Source: Deinococcus multiflagellatus
GTDB taxonomy: Bacteria > Deinococcota > Deinococci > Deinococcales > Deinococcaceae
Length of the DNA stretch: 64,000 bases
Direction of reading: 5' to 3'
NCBI RefSeq assembly: GCF_020166415.1
Contig: NZ_JAIQXV010000013.1
Location: 1-64,000, forward strand
In this document: positions 62,842 to 64,000 of the stretch, piece after piece
Numbering within the stretch: position 1 is the first letter of the stretch
How the letters are laid out: the number at the start of each line of letters is the position of its first letter
Program-made: the position numbers and the translations under genes
Notes under the pieces: model-generated
What the model was told of the DNA's origin: nothing
Seen by the model: only the letters and a program-made list of their open reading frames with translations
Database searches by the model: none

Positions 62842-63342
62842 ATGAGCTTTCTTAAGATTTCTTCATTCGTTATTCTTCTGGCCGCTGGTAGTGCTGCGGC
62901 GCAGGCCGGCCCGGCCACCAGCGTCGCCCAGCTCTGGGCGGGCGTGGGGTTGGAAACCATTCTGCCCACTGCGCAGCTGGGCTTCTCGCTGCCTGTGGGC
63001 CGGGTGGGCGGCCTGACCGTGGAGCCCCGGGCGCAGGTTGAGGTTTCGCCCGTCCTCTTCTTCGGCGCCGACCTGCTGCTGGCCCAGGGCAACGTGGGCT
63101 GGTACGGCGGGCCCTCGGTGGGGGTCACGGCCAATGCGGGCGGCGGCTGGCGGGCCGGGGGCGTGCTGGGCTACCGGGGCCGCACCCGCGAGCACCTGGG
63201 CTTCTACGCCGAAGGGGGCCTGCGCTACACCGTCCTGAACGACTTCCGGGTTGGCAATGGCGGCGTGCCCGGCGACACCGGCCCACACCGCTTTACCTTC
63301 CCCTCGCCCTCGGTGCGTCTGGGCCTGACCTACCGCTTCTAA
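62842..63342 (+). CDS. Small outer-membrane-type beta protein, paralogue 2
   Basis: 166 residues. Signal peptide (SFLKISSFVILLAAGSAAAQA) followed by the same layout as its neighbour: LWAGVGLETILPTAQLGFSLPVGRVGGLTVEPRAQVEV, GWYGGPSVGVTANAGGGWRAGGVLGYRGR, and a final LGLTYRF. TACACT and a 9-base gap precede the ATG. Probably an eight-strand barrel in the outer membrane; function unknown. Confidence 0.82.
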   Translation: MSFLKISSFVILLAAGSAAAQAGPATSVAQLWAGVGLETILPTAQLGFSLPVGRVGGLTVEPRAQVEVSPVLFFGADLLLAQGNVGWYGGPSVGVTANAGGGWRAGGVLGYRGRTREHLGFYAEGGLRYTVLNDFRVGNGGVPGDTGPHRFTFPSPSVRLGLTYRF

Positions 63343-63386
63343 ACCTCTGGCCGCGCCGGCCCAGGGCCGCCTGTACCTTGCGGGGT

Positions 63387-64000
63387 ATGAGCGGCCCTTC
63401 TTCGGTCTCCCCCTTCACGCTCTCGGCGCGGGCCCAGAGCCTCAAACCCTCGGCCACGGTGGCGGTCACCAGCCGCGCGCTGGAACTGAAACGCCAGGGC
63501 CTGGACGTGATTTCGATGAGCGTGGGCGAGCCGGACTTTGACACGCCGCCGCACATCAAGGCCGCCGCCATCGAGGCCATCGAAAGTGGCAAGACCAAAT
63601 ACACCGCTGTCAACGGCATCCCCGAGCTGCGCGAAGCCATCAGTGCCAAGTTTTCGCGGGAAAACGGCCTGAGCCATGCCCCGGACGCGGTGACCGTGAC
63701 CAGCGGCGGCAAACAGGCCCTCTTCAATGCCTTTTTCGCGCTGCTGAACCCCGGCGACGAGGTGCTGATCCCTGCCCCGTACTGGGTCAGCTACCCGGAG
63801 ATGATTGCGCTGACAGGCGCCGTGCCCGTGGCGGTGCCCACCACAGCGGCCAGTGGCTTCCAGCTGGACCCAGAGGCCCTGGCCGCCCGCGTGACGCCGC
63901 GCACGCGCATGATCGTGCTGAACAGTCCCGGCAACCCCACCGGAGCCGTGTTTCCGCCCGCAACGCTGCGGGCCGTGGCCGAACTCGCGCAGCGCCGCAA
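63387..64000 (+). CDS. Aspartate aminotransferase, class I (3' end beyond the window)
   Basis: 204 codons present, no stop. Class I features: ISMSVGEPDFDTPPHIKAAAIEAIESGKTKYTAVNGIPELREAISAKF, VTSGGKQALFNAFFALLNPGDEVLIPAPYWVSYPEMI and IVLNSPGNPTGAV. The PLP lysine lies downstream of the cut. TACCTT ends 7 bases before the ATG. Prephenate-type or aspartate specificity is not yet decidable. Confidence 0.95.
   Translation, partial: MSGPSSVSPFTLSARAQSLKPSATVAVTSRALELKRQGLDVISMSVGEPDFDTPPHIKAAAIEAIESGKTKYTAVNGIPELREAISAKFSRENGLSHAPDAVTVTSGGKQALFNAFFALLNPGDEVLIPAPYWVSYPEMIALTGAVPVAVPTTAASGFQLDPEALAARVTPRTRMIVLNSPGNPTGAVFPPATLRAVAELAQRR

Overview
The window is chromosomal DNA of a high-GC bacterium, most probably a Deinococcus. 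The reasons are the gene content (class I housekeeping genes mixed with HSP90-family/TPR, LptA-like, MocR and AlbA_2 genes), the very high GC, the absence of an S-layer or phage signature, and above all the promoter style: about 28 start codons (ATG or GTG) lie only 6 to 9 bases downstream of a TANNNT hexamer, the layout expected for leaderless mRNAs, which are known to be abundant in Deinococcus. No tRNA, rRNA, IS element, prophage or CRISPR array was recognised. This is ordinary chromosomal backbone.

Layout. 1-3466: an EamA/PPOX/GNAT operon on the minus strand and a divergent MocR regulator, the two starts only 18 bp apart. 3761-6708: two small lipoproteins with matching C-terminal tails, a glutathionylspermidine-synthase-like ATP-grasp enzyme and a potassium channel, apparently one operon and the best candidate here for a poorly described system. 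6923-11296: cobalamin adenosyltransferase, MalQ, a cell-wall amidase and an LptA-like protein. 11733-18155: a MarR/MFS drug-export pair, a small divergent ORF, a class V aminotransferase, and a regulator-ABC exporter operon. 18239-25040: secreted CAP protein, CoA-disulfide-reductase-like enzyme, SerA, and the Mn/Fe transporter MntH. 25329-29117: a response regulator-GAF-GGDEF protein with a four-PAS histidine kinase. 29422-36559: a tiny secreted peptide, Aat and a thioesterase, then recF-dciA, MoaB, a membrane protein, truD and DUF3293. 36932-42327: an AlbA_2 (Schlafen-like) protein and a trehalose/maltose-type ABC sugar importer without its own ATPase. 42391-50182: DUF4129-MoxR-DUF58 operon, the housekeeping sigma factor with a long Lys/Ala/Pro tail, and an RNA methyltransferase. 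50288-54640: HSP90-family protein with a TPR-like neighbour, RNase HII, MOSC protein. 54882-64000: GNAT, a lipoprotein, an M28 peptidase, lepA, a two-component system, two paralogous small outer-membrane-type proteins and the start of an aspartate aminotransferase.

Other structure. Convergent gene junctions carry either a strong perfect hairpin or a pair of inverted low-complexity word blocks 100-200 bp apart. A 137-bp element with perfect 12-bp terminal inverted repeats sits at 42863-42999 and has a diverged relative at 29186-29268. Several genes missed by length cut-offs were found by eye: a 45-residue secreted peptide (29422-29559), a 46-residue leaderless ORF (14397-14537) and two possible leader mini-ORFs (25309-25356 and 46921-46953).
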